Part shown: positions 50,091 to 62,539 of the stretch, piece after piece
Position numbering within the stretch: position 1 is the stretch's first letter
Layout of the letters: every line of letters starts with the position of its first letter
Assembly (NCBI GenBank): GCA_012064415.1
Contig: SSNU01000012.1
Span: forward strand, 101,545 to 165,544
Reading direction: 5' to 3'
From: Gyrodactylus bullatarudis
Lineage: Eukaryota; Platyhelminthes; Monogenea; Gyrodactylidea; Gyrodactylidae
DNA: 64,000 nt
Translations under genes and position numbers: made by a program
The notes under the pieces: generated by a model
Database searches by the model: none
What the model saw: only the letters and a program-made list of their open reading frames with translations
What the model was told of the DNA's origin: nothing

Positions 50091-53000
50091 ATGGGTGCCA
50101 TTGTTCGTGACAATCAGACATGGTTTAAAATTCTCTGCTTGAGAATAAATAAATTTCAATAGACCCCTGAGAAGTTTTCTTTTAATGGAATAAATCAATA
50201 TTCATATCCTGAGTAGTTCAAAATAAGAGTGTAACCAGAGATACTTTAACAAGACAGAGTTGTTTTGATGAGAACATCTTCTGTACTTTATTGAAATGAT
50301 TGCTTTAAAATTTGCATTCTCTGAAATCTTGGTTTTCCTTATTAGCTCATAAATTAGATACATGCTGAGTCTAGGGAAGATGTGGGACTTTTCCGCATGG
50401 AATTAGCGATAATAATACACTATATACACCACTTATTCCTGGTTACATTAAAACCTAACAATTAAATAAGTATCTAAAATACTACTTCTGAGTAGTAGTT
50501 AAATTTTTAAAAAAGAGTCAGAAATAAAACTTGATCGTAATAGCATTTCTTATGATTTAATTAGAGATAATTTCGTCTTAAATATCAATTTTGATTATTA
50601 GTAATTAAAGAGTGTAATTATCAAAAATACACAAGTCAAGATGACGAATTGTGACAACCTCAACTCCATAAAATCTATTACTAAACATATTCGCTCTAAA
50701 ATTGACTACACAAAATCTCTCCTATACCCTGATCTTCATTAAGTAGAAGTAACCTAGTGATTTTCGATTTAATTTTTCAGATCAACTGCCAAAACTCAAT
50801 TCACTAAAAACTCATTCATAATTCATGTTCTTCCTATCTTTAACAAACACGAGATCGATTAATGTCCTATTTTTATTTTAGTATTTATTTTTTCAATATA
50901 GATTCTATTTCTACCAAAAAAAAAATTAATTTCTTCATTGAAAAATCTGATTTTATTTTTAATTTTTTTCAAACAAGACGAACGAGTTCGATAGGGTTTA
51001 GTGGTACAGATCGAATCAGGATAAATTTCTCTACAAAATGAGACCAAAAACCGGAAAAATGAAAAAATTTGCCCAAAAGATAATTTTTCAAGATACTTGT
51101 CCTACTTCAAAGTATGATTATAATCAGAAAAAACAGTTTCAACAGTCATAAACAGGGTGTGTGCTTTCTCGAGCACCAAAACTGGTGGAGAAGTGTAATA
51201 AATTACTAATAGGGCAATGTGACGTAGTGGTATCTCTCTCACCTCTCAGAAATTCAATTTTGCTGAATACTGCTATTTTTCTGGATATTTTGTGGAATTA
51301 TTGCTATTTTCTGACCTTCCTAATTATTACCAAGAGTTAGTTCCAGACTTTGATAAAAATTGCCTTATATTTCTGCACTATAGAATACACAATTTGAATT
51401 CATGTGAGATGAAATCCGCGCACACGAAGCAAGCTGCACTTAATAGTTTTCGGTATGAATCAAAAGAAATTAACTTTTAGAAAAATCTAGCTTTGTATAA
51501 TTTTTCAACAAATATAGTTCAATTAAACGCAAGCTGATTTTTAGCAGCGGTACCTTCGGATTGGCCACAAAATGCGTAGATGAAATTATGATGTGATTAA
51601 ACTGAATAATTATTTAATCTTTGTTATTTGAATTAGTATGAAACAAGGTCTCCATTCTCATCTGATGATTCATTAGTGCCCATTCAGACTATTTATTATA
51701 TTTAATATTAGCAAGTCTTACAAATTACTATTTTACTTGATACTACATAAGACATTTCAATTCTAAGTAAACATAATAAAAATAGAATGTTTAAAACATT
51801 ACTTATCAGTAGTCGCATATTATAATATATTACTAACTGAGATATTCAAAAAAATAAAAATTCGAAGTGGTTGTCGTGATCACTGTGTGTCACTGGAATA
51901 ATTTATCTTTAAAAATAATATTCATAATTACTTAAAAGTAGCCATTGTATATAATAAAAGAAATATTCTAAAGATATGAATTAATATCGCCAGGAGCATA
52001 AAAAAATTATTTCCTGCTCTAGTGTATGTGCCTATTTTTTAATCTTAATGAAGAAATAGGAAATTATAATCAATAAATATTTGTACTGTTAATGTTCGTT
52101 TTATTCCCCTCATATCTGCCTACAAACATTGACTATTGCTTTAATTCATTCTGGAGAGAAGATCTTTTAATTTCTTCTCTATTATCCCTCTTACTTTGAT
52201 AACCATAGATTGGAAGATGGAAAAGTATTCGAATAAATAAATTATATGTATCTACTACTCATATGGTACACTTGAGATGAAATCTACTGAACGATAAACT
52301 TTTTGGTTTACACCTCTTCAAGTGTGTTGGGAGAATTCTTCTTTTTTCCAATACCACTGATACGCAGATCTCTGTTCAAGATCTCTTGAAATATTCAACT
52401 AAATAAAATCAATTTAATTCAAGTTTAGTTTTTAACATAACTGTTCAATCCTATAAACGGAGAAGAATCCTAAGGGTTAGAAATTTTCATATGAACAATG
52501 TTCATTGAATATGACAATTTTTAAAATCAGCGTTTTAGAAAAAACTTTACTGCATAAGCCAATCTCCTCATCCAAAGTGGCGAAAAGCCAGATGAAATTA
52601 TCAGGTCATTATATGGATAGAGACAAGGGTAGATGGATTTAAGGAACCTATATTGAATTTTTCCAGCTCTTTTCATAGCACTTTTTTGTAGTCATAGTGA
52701 GGCAGAAAAAAGCTTAAATTTAAAGATCTTTCTGAGGAAAGTAACTGATTTAGACGTCTAAATCAGGAGATGCTTTGATTAATCTTCATCGCAAGTTATT
52801 AGCTTGAATAATGACAATCCCATAAAATTGAGAGAATTGGTAATTTGACTCCAATTTTTAGTATGATTTTAGCCCTCATCGCCATTATGGCATTGATATT
52901 TAAAAATTTCCGCCCAAATTTCAATGAATTCTTACTATATAATAAAATTTATATATGTAAATTCTACAGATATCTTGATCATTAATTTACTCTGAAACTA

Positions 53001-53381
53001 ATGCCTGGAACTAATATCTAAGGCTCTAAATGAAAATAAAGAATCTTACCAAAATGACATAGAAAATAGATGACTTGAAAAGATATTCTAGTTGTCTTTT
53101 GCTTTTACTAAATCACTGAAATCGCCAAGAAAACAAATGAACGTTTGCCAAATAAACTAAAATAGCTTGTATATAGATTTGTAATTTTTAGAGATTGTCC
53201 TTTGCAGCGTTTATTCTGAAATACAACAAGATGAATGCATAATTATTAAACTTTATCCGTTAAATATTTCCAGAATCATTTACTCAGTAGATTTAGGTCG
53301 TATATTTCTCTCAATACAGGGATGTCAAATCAATTAATTTTTTTACCTTTATGAAAGACGATAAATGGTTAAGTTAGAGAA
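50091..53381. other. AT-rich intergenic DNA
   Basis: I see no supported gene. The only recognisable piece is the 26-bp SINE-like match at 51223-51248. Frames such as 50859-51047 and 51292-51480 have no motifs. Confidence 0.5.
51223..51248 (+). repeat. SINE-like head fragment
   Basis: An exact 26-bp match, inverted, to 48166-48191, including a box A-like ACGTAGTGG context (TGACGTAGTGG). The flanking sequence does not match, so only the 5' part of the tRNA-like unit is shared. Confidence 0.6.
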
Positions 53382-53550
53382 CAATTGCCCCTCTTATTTC
53401 TCTCTAACTTCTCTTTGAATCGTGTTGGTTTTTTAATTATCGATGAGATGAAAACTCACCGCAAAAGATTCGTTTTCATTTCATCGATGTTAAAAAGCCC
53501 CTAGTCTCTTTGTCATTCAGAAAAATTACTGGAAAACAAGAGGGGGCAAA
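53382..53550. repeat. Short MITE-like inverted-repeat element, copy B
   Basis: About 170 bp with termini CAATTGCCCCTCTT and AAGAGGGGGCAAATG. The interior (AGATTCGTTTTCATTTCATC, then AGTCTCTTTGTCATTCAGAA) matches the minus strand of 12967-13116. No reading frame. Confidence 0.75.
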
Positions 53551-53840
53551 TGTTTAGATTAGCCCGATAAATTTCCATAAATATTGAATATTTTGTTTTC
53601 ACGCCAGACTATAGTGAATTTTGATAATAAAAAAGTGTAAACTTTTGAAATGGTTGTAGAGAATAGAATCAAAAGTTAGTCTTTTATTAAGGGTGGTGTC
53701 ATTATTGTTTTTCAGCAAAAGTTACAAAATAAATGAAATTGATTTCTTCAAAAGAGTATAGCAATAATCTAATGAATTCACATTCGGTTAGGTAATTTTG
53801 AGACAAAGGAGCATGTCTATTTTGCAAGAATTATTCTAAA

Positions 53841-54203
53841 GTTGGTTGATATGAAGTTGGGAATACATTCACTACTTGAAAATTCAAAATTTCTCGAAAA
53901 TGGGGAAACTGTCGGTAACTTTATGGTGCTAGTCAGCTTTCTCGTCTAATCTTGATCCTGGAAAACCTCTTTTGATCAACCTCCAACTTTCAAATCAACA
54001 AAAATTTTCAGCTCAAAGTTCAAAAAATAGGATTTTAGCGCCAAATTGAAATTACGATATTTTTCATAGAAATAATTTTTTTCAGAATTTTTTTCTTCAA
54101 ATGGTAAAAGTGGGGAACATGAGTAGGATTCCAAAAAATCTTCAACAAATTCGAATTCTTGATGAAAAAATCGAGATTTCTGTAACCATCTTTATCAACC
54201 ACC
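53841..54203. repeat. Foldback element, copy 5
   Basis: The left end GTTGGTTGATATGAAGTTGG is matched in reverse on the right by CATCTTTATCAACCACC. Internal landmarks AATCAACAAAAATTTTCAGC, GCGCCAAATTG and GATTCCAAAAAATCTTCAAC match copy 3 at 42460-42807. The right end abuts a LINE-like scrap. Confidence 0.8.
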
Positions 54204-54330
54204 GTATCAGCCATCTTTAATAACAACGCTCCGTAGTCAAGATGGGCAGAATACATTGTTTGAATGACAGCAGTCTTAATTCTGGCGCATGTACGCATTT
54301 ACGTAGGATGGTCTTGAAGACGGTTACAGC
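54190..54330 (-). mobile_element. Possible LINE-derived scrap
   Basis: This short stretch is richer in G and C than its surroundings. On the minus strand one frame gives ARIKTAVIQTMYSAHLDYGA, which resembles a LINE thumb motif (HLxYG). A second frame gives LRKCVHAPELRLLSFKQCIL, also LINE-like. Both cannot be right and both soon stop or lack a partner, so I only claim a probable retroelement remnant. Confidence 0.3.
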
Positions 54331-54352
54331 AAGACTCACTAATTACTTTTAA

Positions 54353-55129
54353 TTACTATCTAAACTTTATTGTTTCATACAATTGTTGAAAAATTATTCG
54401 ATAAATGAAAACCACACCCAAATTTTGAACAAAAGATTCAAGTGCATTCATTATCCTGATAAACAAAATAAACAAGATTGTTATTTACCACAGAAATTGT
54501 TGGAAAAACTCAAAATTCAGAATGGGAGAATGTTTAGATATTCTAGCACAAAGAAAATTTCACATGAAGGAAATTTCTCCAAAATTGTATACTAATTTGA
54601 ATTGAAAAGTAGAGAATGCCTAATGGGTATGCTTTACAGATTGCAGAGAAGATTAAAAGAGGAATACCCATATTTTAGAGATAAACTAATGGCTAAAGTA
54701 TATGCTTAAAGTGTCCCAGAAATTGTTTCAGAGTTGGATACAAATGAAATCAAAGAAAAGTCAACGATAGTTAATAATCCAATTATGTCCCAACCTGTAA
54801 TTATTGAAAAGAAAAAAACGACGTTGAGACAGTGGGCAACAAACAATTGATCGCTTTGTGAAGAGAAAAAAGTAGCTGATTATGATCAGAGTGTTCCTAC
54901 CGACAACCCCCCCCCGCCGCCGCCTTCACAATTCAAAGCTGAAACAAAATTAATAGATGGTCCAATGGAAGGCCTCAAAATTTATTTGCGACGTTTAAAA
55001 TTTGAAGTTGGTACGATTTTTCTGGTTTTTTATAACTTTTTGATGATTTCAATGTGTGAGAGGAATGAAAATTTATTTTTCAGGAAACTAGTTATCAATA
55101 TTGAATTTTTGAAAGAACCGTCAATTTGA
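54353..55129 (+). pseudogene. Broken reading frame of unknown origin
   Basis: One frame stays coding-like for about 258 codons with three internal stops (54593-54595, 54707-54709 and 54848-54850). Recognisable pieces are Lys-rich: KRFKCIHYPDKQNKQD, LYRLQRRLKEEYPYFRD, SELDTNEIKEKST and a poly-Pro run from a C-tract (54907-54915) followed by CCG repeats. No ATG starts it cleanly, and the end runs into a foldback element from about 55010. It could be a decayed cellular gene, a retrocopy or part of a transposon protein. I do not recognise a family. Confidence 0.35.
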
Positions 55130-55330
55130 GCTGATCATTTATTATTTTTCAAGGAGTAAAAATAGTCGAAGAATCGGAAGTTGACTTTCGCACGATAATT
55201 GAGTGTTTCCTAAAATCTAAACGACCATTTTTGCTCTTCTTGTCCTGAAAAATAAATTTTGATCTCTCTGACACATTGAAGTTAACAAAATATTTCAACT
55301 CAAAGTTATAGAAAAAAATAAATTGCTCCA
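55010..55330. repeat. Decayed foldback element, copy 6
   Basis: Arms near 55045-55095 (GATGATTTCAATGTGTGAGAG, then TTTTTCAGGAAACTAG) and 55240-55305 (CTGAAAAATAAATTTTGATC, then ACATTGAAGTTAAC) are inverted and carry the family landmarks seen in the copies at 1219 and 42460. Confidence 0.55.
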
Positions 55331-56382
55331 AGAATAAATTTTTTTTCACAAATAGGCAAAAGTATGCCATTCATGGGAGGAATTTGTGATCTCCATATTA
55401 AGGGCGAAGCCCACAAAAGGGTGAAAAGCTGTGAGCATGATGATTCTAGACAGTTTTGCACCTCGTATCCAAAACATTTTCCATCTCGTCTAAACTCTTT
55501 AACAGTGCATGATATCTTTTTTTTCTTGAGATTACTCTTTCATTAATCTCCAGTGCAATATCGTATCAAGTGATACTTGATAAAAACAGTTCTCCACACT
55601 GTCAACAGTAAACTTTGTCTATTTCACCCTCTTTTTGTCGTTAATACTCTTATGAAATTTAATTCCAAGATGGAAGGATCTATCTCAACAAATTTTATTG
55701 ACTCAAACAGTTTTTACTACTCAAATTTGTTTGCACTTTTTTTATTCACTCTCGACACCTCAGTTTTAATGATAAGAATATGAACTTTTTTCTATAACCA
55801 ACATCATCATCATTATAGTTTTGTAGTAGTAGTAGTGATCGGAAAAATATTTGTAAACAGAGTAAAAACTTTAACCAATTACTTGATGATATCAAATTTC
55901 ATCATTGAAGAAAAAATAGCATCTCTCTTCTGTTTATAATTTAGAAATCTTTATTAAACTTTAATTCAATTACACATTTCATTAAATAATAGGTAAATCA
56001 ATAAACTCATTCATTATCATTCACACACATTATTATTCACTCGTGATCTATTTATTTTCATCAATCTTGTTACATGTCTATATAGGAACATTGTACATAA
56101 ATTGTTCAATATACATATGTATATGTATTGTATATAGTATATTTATTTAGATTAATAATAAGGTTGGGGAATGGAATTCGTTTTATTACAAACAATTTAA
56201 ATATTTTGTCATTTTAAATACACTCTGTACAAACACGCAAATCGGTATAACATCTGAATGAACAAGGTAAAAGAATGAATCAAGATCATTTAATATGTAC
56301 AATATGAGGACTTAAATAATGTAACCTGTTGATTAAAATGCACCGATTTCTTTTTTTCAACTTTACAAAACTAGTGGAATAC
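55331..56382. other. Intergenic DNA and SNRK 3' UTR
   Basis: No gene is supported. A TAG repeat lies near 55823-55837. On the minus strand, ATTAAA (56289-56294) and AATAAA (56142-56147) follow the SNRK stop codon and are candidate polyadenylation signals. Confidence 0.5.
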
Positions 56383-59300
56383 TTATCGATGACAACAAAA
56401 AAATCGAAAGCCCTTGACCACCTGCTTTGGACTGGGAGAGTTTTCGTTGCGCTCTGTTTGAACTGGTTTCTTTTTATTCTTTGGCGTTGAACCGCAAAAA
56501 TAATTTTTTCGTGTTTTTATTGTGATAGATTTCTTGGAGCACGACCAACTCTGGCCTCGAACTTTGAAAAAATATGTCCGAGAATTCAGAATTCTCTGAC
56601 TGAGCCGATTGTCTGACTTGGAAAACACTTTTGAGCGTTTGCGCTGACTGTCAGTCTTACTACTTGAGTTGAATCGATTCAACAGGCAGGGATTTTCATC
56701 GAGGGATTCATTCAATAAGGAAACATTGTATGAATTATCTGAGGATGGCTTTGATGTGGCAATGCAATATTCCTTCCGTTTTCTAGGGCCTTTGGCAAGA
56801 AATTCTTCATCGGAAAAGGATGAATAAAATTCTGAATTCTTTTTAGCTTTTCCAACTATTTTGTGTTCATTAAAAGTGTCATTGGAAATGGCAATCATAC
56901 TATTTTCGGGGGAATAATTTTCATTTTCAGAGTCATTCTTTGTGTTGAACCGTTTCTTATTTAAACTCTGCTGTTGTAATTCAAATGTGCCTCTTATAAC
57001 ATCAAGCATGTGACGACTTTGTCGAAGACTAGAAGCCAATGAGCTCAATGAAATGTTTGGTGTCAACTGAGGTGAAAGAGCTCCTCCAGTGAGTCTGGAG
57101 CCAACTTTGGGAAAGTTATACTTTCTAGTATAGTAATAGCCAGAAACTGATCTTGTTTCTGCGTCGTGGTGTTTATCTTCTGATGAGAATGCAGACCAAT
57201 TCATGGGAAGCTGATTGACAACAGACTCTCGGGCACTGTACAATGTAGGATAATAACTGCTGAAATTTCGGATCTCCCCATTCGTGAAGCGTCCTTGACT
57301 AACTGTCTTTTTCAATATTTCCAATCTGGGAATTTGGTCACTTTTATTCAAAGGGTCAAATGAAGAATTGAGCGCTGAAATAGATTTTGTTGTTTCATCT
57401 TCCTCCTCTCTAATGGGTTCACAGAATTCTCGGAGGCCACCGGTTACTTGATTAGGTCCAACATTGATCATTGTCGAAGTGAGGCCTGTATTCGGCTGAG
57501 TTTGTTGTTGCTGTTTGATATTTTTGAACTTGTCAAAAGAGTCAATGTTGAGTAGGGACGGAGCCGAGTTGTACCATTCTTGAAAATTTGAATTCGACGA
57601 AGCATTATCTGATCGATGGTAATTAAAAAGAAAATTTTGATTTTGAAATGATGCTGAATGTGTTTTTTGCTTACGCTGAAAACTTGAAGTACATTTGAAT
57701 TGGACTGTCTCGGAAGAGCCACGACGTCGATCGGTGAAACTTTTTATAAGCTTTTGACTAGAATAGTCATAGTTGTTTTCGGAATCTGATGGGGTTTCTG
57801 AACTTGAAAGACTCTTGGTAGAGATTTTACTATAACGAGAACTCATACGAGCATTCGAGGTGAGGAATGAAGGAAAATTGGATTTATAAAGATTGTGAGG
57901 CACACTCCGACGTTTCTCGATGAAACGTTGGACATTCATGTTGATAAGACTGAATGGTAGTGCACAGTTTGGATGATTACGAGCGCGTAGAATATCACTC
58001 AAGGATACATGATTAGTGGAAGCATCCACACCGATGGGAGAGGCAACTGATGAACGCCGTTTTCTCTCATTCCGTTGACTGTACGAACAAGGATAGTTGA
58101 GCATGCTTCCGGGTCGGCTTTTAATTCTTGGATTCCTCAGAGTTGGAATGTAAGCATCATCAATTGACTTGGTCGCTTCAATTTTCGGATTACGTTCGTA
58201 GCCTTTACGATCTTCCCTTTTGGCGTATACTTCTAGGAAGGGACAGCTTTTCGTTTTAACCATTCGTCGTAGTTGATAAAACACTGAATGGTCTCGATTT
58301 ACGGGATTCTTTTGACTCTGAAATTGTGTACTTATTAAATTAGCTAAACTAGATGGAGGCAGAGATTTCGAGTTTCTCTGGCTTAGTCTGAGATCATTTT
58401 TCTCATAGAGGAAACTTGTAGCTTTAGGGCCTTTGTAGGATAGAGGTAGGTCGGAACGAAATTGAACAAGGCTAATGACTGTCTCCATTTCTTCAGCCTC
58501 CTCGTTCATGTTGAATTCGTCGTTTTCCTCTTCTATAATATTCGATGAAATCGGATCATGGTTGTAGTAGCTAAAGCGAAAGATTTTCTTATTATCAGGA
58601 CACTCGTCTTCTTGATATTCTTCATCTTCAACGATCATGCTAAAACGACGGCTGTTGATATCAGATACTCCTGCAGTACCAGGTGTGATTGAGTTATTCC
58701 TTGAGATAGTAATAGGCTCATCTGAGTCATTTTCATTTGTCTGTAAGAGCATTTGCAGTCGAGTGATATCATCACATTGTCGTTTGAGTTTCCTCTCAGC
58801 CAGCAAGTAATAGGTAGCTGTAATATGGTTGTATTCATCATGGTCTAAATTACTCTGAATTTCTTCAATACTGGCTATGCCACCTTCATTCATTCGATTG
58901 AGAATCTCGACATGATCCTCATAGGACAATTCATTCTTTGATATTAACGGTTCTGAGTAAAGATCATGATATAATTGACTTTCTGAGGTCAACCACGGAT
59001 TTGATAGAATTTCATCCAGAGATGCCCTTGATGAGGGATCCTTCACGAGTAGACGGCCAATTAATTTTTTACAATCCTCACTCATTGACTCTGGTGTTTC
59101 ATATGAGCAGTCCATAATTTTTGTCAGTGTTTCACTATCAGTCTTTTCTTGAAAAGGTAATCGACCAACGACCAACATGAACAGAATAACACCTAGACTC
59201 CAAATGTCTACCTTGGGAGCATCGTACGGTTTACCGAGGAGTATTTCTGGTGCTGAATAAGCTAAAGAGCCACAAGATGTATCTAGTTTATTGCCGGGAA

Positions 59301-62300
59301 TGAATTGATTGCTGAATCCGAAATCTGTCAGTTTAAGCATACCTTCCTTTTCAAAGAAGACAACGTTTTCTGGTTTCAAGTCACGATGGACAACGTGTAG
59401 CTTATGACAGTAAGCAATAGCATTGACAATTTGGCGGAAATAAACTTTTGCACTCTTTTCATTAATACCGTTAACATGTTTGGTGATATAATCATACAAA
59501 TCGCCCCCATCACCCAATTCGAGAATAAGATAGAGTTTTGTCGTTGTATCGATTATATGATAGAGTCTAACAATATTCGGATGTTTTACTAGTTTCATAC
59601 AGACAACCTCTTGAAAGAGATGATCACGGCTTAACTCATCAAGGCGTTGTTTATCAATAACTTTGACTGCGACTTTCTCATTGGTGAAAACATGACGAGC
59701 TAACTTGACCACAGCAAAATGACCGATGCCGATTGTCTTGCCGAGGTCGTACATTCCAGCGATTTTTGGATCATCTTTCTCAAAGATAAATTTATCTTTA
59801 CGCTCCGAGTTGTATAGATTGGGATTTCTGCCTATCGACTAGAATAAAAAATTAAAATTATTTCAATGATATTAACATACTTTTATAACATTTAAAGAAG
59901 CTTCCTGTTGAAATTTTACAATATAAAAAATCAATCATTATATTAAAAGTATCTAAAGGCAGTAAAAAGATCCAAACTAATACTTTAGGATGGACGAAAA
60001 TTATTTATAAAATTTAAAAATCTCTCAGCTCAAGAAATCAGAAATTTGCGATTCAGTAAAAAACCAAAAATTTTAATTCTAGTTCTCGTGTGTAAATATT
60101 TTCCCAGTGATCTATTTTTCTATGGGATTTGTATCATTTTCAAATTAATTATTCACAATAAAACTCGGTAACCAATCAAAAATGAATTTTCTGGCTTGAA
60201 CTCAAAAACTATTCCATAAAGTTAAAGTTTGCATTAGAAGGAGGAAAGGGAATCAATAAAGATTAATTATCGCCAATCAGAGTACTCTTATTACTTTTAT
60301 TATCAGGATAAAAACCAAGAGGGAATTGAATGTGGAAGATCTCACTCTATTCATCCAAAAGAAGAAATGAACGAAACAAGAGTGTTTATTTTCCACAGAC
60401 CAACATTCTCAGACAAAGGACACAATGTATATTTATTTCTCAAATAAAAGAGGAAAATTGGATTACACCATCTACCATCTGTACACTTGTAAAGTTAACA
60501 AAATAATAATTCGATTTCTCAATTATTCCCTACTGTATTTCTGTACTGAGTGAGGATAAATTATTCATCAGAGCCATCATGTGAATATTTTTGATCGAGA
60601 TACTCTAATCACGAGAGGTAGATCACATGGTCTAAGCTCAAACTTTTGCCGTCTTCATCAGATCAATGCGTATACTCTAAACCATATGCATAGTATTAGA
60701 TTTGTTTTGCTACGTTGATTGTCTATAATCAAATTAGTTAACAAGATGTTTTAATTATCAAGAGTTCATTAAAAGATAAAGAAAGGATAATTTCAAGACT
60801 CTTTCGGACTTGAGATGAACTATTCTTTGTAATAATTGTATTGGTAATTTTGTGGTTGTAGCTCAGCCAGGTACGCATCGAAAGATATCTAACCCAAAAT
60901 GATATTATCAATCATTCGCTAAATGGTTAATCAATTGATCAGTCACAGACTTGAGTAGTAAACCTATTTAGGTGATAACTTTTCTTTTATCGATCAAGTT
61001 GAAGCAAATAAATTTTTATTTATTCTGAATCGTCTTGGGCCTAGCATTTAACATTTGCATTAAGAAATATCAACGAGTATCACAGTATTAATTAAATAAA
61101 TTTGGAAAAAAATAAATCATTCGGAATGAGCTTGAATAGAAAAGAAGATTTTTAAATCAATTTATCTGTGCCAAGATTCGACATGGGATAAAATTCTAAT
61201 TCCAAAAACTAGCCAAAGGTTTATGCGCTTATTTATTTTATATCGATTAGTTTAGTTTGAAAATGTTTGGTTCAAACTACTGGAATGTAGTAATGGTTTT
61301 GATTAATTCTTTATGAATTTCTATTGTGAGATACATAAAAGATTGATGTAGATCTAGGATCGGTCGACCGAGAAATTTTTTTGAATTAAAATTTGTTTAT
61401 GAATAAAACTTTAAACAGAAATGCATGATTTTTTCTGTCTAATCTGGTGTAATAAATCTATAAATGATATAGCCTTTTTACTACCTCTTCTGTGCATTGA
61501 TTTCATTTGCATTTTTACATAACATGGTAAATAAAGTTTAAATAAAACACTTTATGCGATTTGAACAATAAGAGTCAAGTAATTGTATGGTTTGACATAT
61601 TATTCAGCCTTAGCTCATCGTGTAGATAGATCTCTTTGGTGAAAATTACAGGATGTGTCAATAAGAAATCTTGTTCAATACAACGGGTACAATGTACATA
61701 ACTATTTACACATTACTTTTGTCTTTAACAGATGTCCTGATGAATTTATTATTTATTTTTTAAAAGAATTATAATTTTGTTTATTCCAACTTGTTCAATG
61801 ATTGTACTCGCAGTATCAATAGTATTGACTCAACAAAAAAATAGAATAGAAAATGATCAAGTGAAGACGAGACACTTCTCTTGTAAATTGGTATGGAAGA
61901 ATTCACATTTCTGTTTAAGATTTAAAAAAAACTCAAACCACGTTTATTTAAATGGTGTACTGAACAATCAGCTTTTAGTATCATGAAAGAAATAAATAAA
62001 ATTCCAAAGAAATTGATTTTAACTGATCGGTAAAATATGCATATCGTAACTAAATTTAAAGTAGATTCAGGAGATTCATCCAAGATGAAACGCCATCAGA
62101 AAAGTTTTAAATATACGACAGTGCACATTTTATAAAGAAGAAAATCTTTAATATTTTTTTAGCAAGGTGATAATAAAGATTCGAATTGACTCTATTTTAA
62201 GAAACGATAAGCATAATTCGAAGAGAAATACGGACCATCTTTATAAAGAAATGTAAAATACACAGAGAAATTCAACTAATAACACATATTTATCGCTCCA

Positions 62301-62347
62301 GATAATAGATTAAGCGAAATCAATCATGATTTAAGAATACTCACCAT
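56383..62347 (-). CDS. SNRK: SNF-related serine/threonine kinase SNRK
   Basis: An AMPK-related protein kinase. Two exons: 62345-62347 (only the ATG, by inference) and 56383-59838, giving about 1152 residues. The kinase domain covers about 30-285: glycine loop GIGHFAVV, catalytic Lys60, HRDLKPEN (Asp154), DFG (173-175), and activation loop [14 protein letters not shown], where Thr188 matches the Thr that LKB1 phosphorylates in the family. A UBA-like domain follows at about 300-350 ([15 protein letters not shown]). The remaining 800 residues are Ser-rich and disordered and end FFCCHR, recalling the CC near the human C-terminus. Human SNRK has 765 residues. The large exon starts after TTCTAG with [10 protein letters not shown] in frame and no Met before MYDLG, which aligns inside the kinase, so the start must be upstream. 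Identity is firm; the first exon is inferred. Confidence 0.93.
59839..62344 (-). other. SNRK intron 1 (2.5 kb)
   Basis: On the minus strand the donor is GCTATG|GTGAGT and the acceptor ATTCTAG|TCGATA. It contains only AT-rich sequence and a chance frame at 61777-61986. If the true first exon differs, the intron border at 62344 would change. Confidence 0.5.
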
Positions 62348-62539
62348 AGCATTAAGACCACGTGATTAAGATGTTCCATAGAAAAGCTAGTGTTTGAGTA
62401 AAATTTGAAATTTGTTTGTAAAACCGCAATTAATTGATACGACTAAAATTCCTAAGTATTTGATAGAGAATTGTTTAACGTAATTTAAAAATTTGATTTT
62501 AGAAGACTTATTTACATATGATATATTGTTGCGTACGTC
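62348..62539. promoter_or_regulatory. Candidate bidirectional promoter between SNRK and eEF2K, with an E-box
   Basis: About 190 bp lie between the inferred SNRK start and the eEF2K start. A palindromic E-box CACGTG (62359-62364), in the context CCACGTGA, sits near the SNRK side. Such boxes bind bHLH-zip factors (Myc, USF, TFEB types). The role is inferred from position and motif only. Confidence 0.4.

Noticed and set aside
57468..57722. 84-codon frame on the minus strand, also 58635-58841 and 59404-59592
   Set aside because: These are other-frame shadows of the SNRK coding exon.
61777..61986. 69-codon frame as possible SNRK 5' exon or separate gene
   Set aside because: It is on the opposite strand to SNRK, has no recognisable domain and lies in the SNRK intron.
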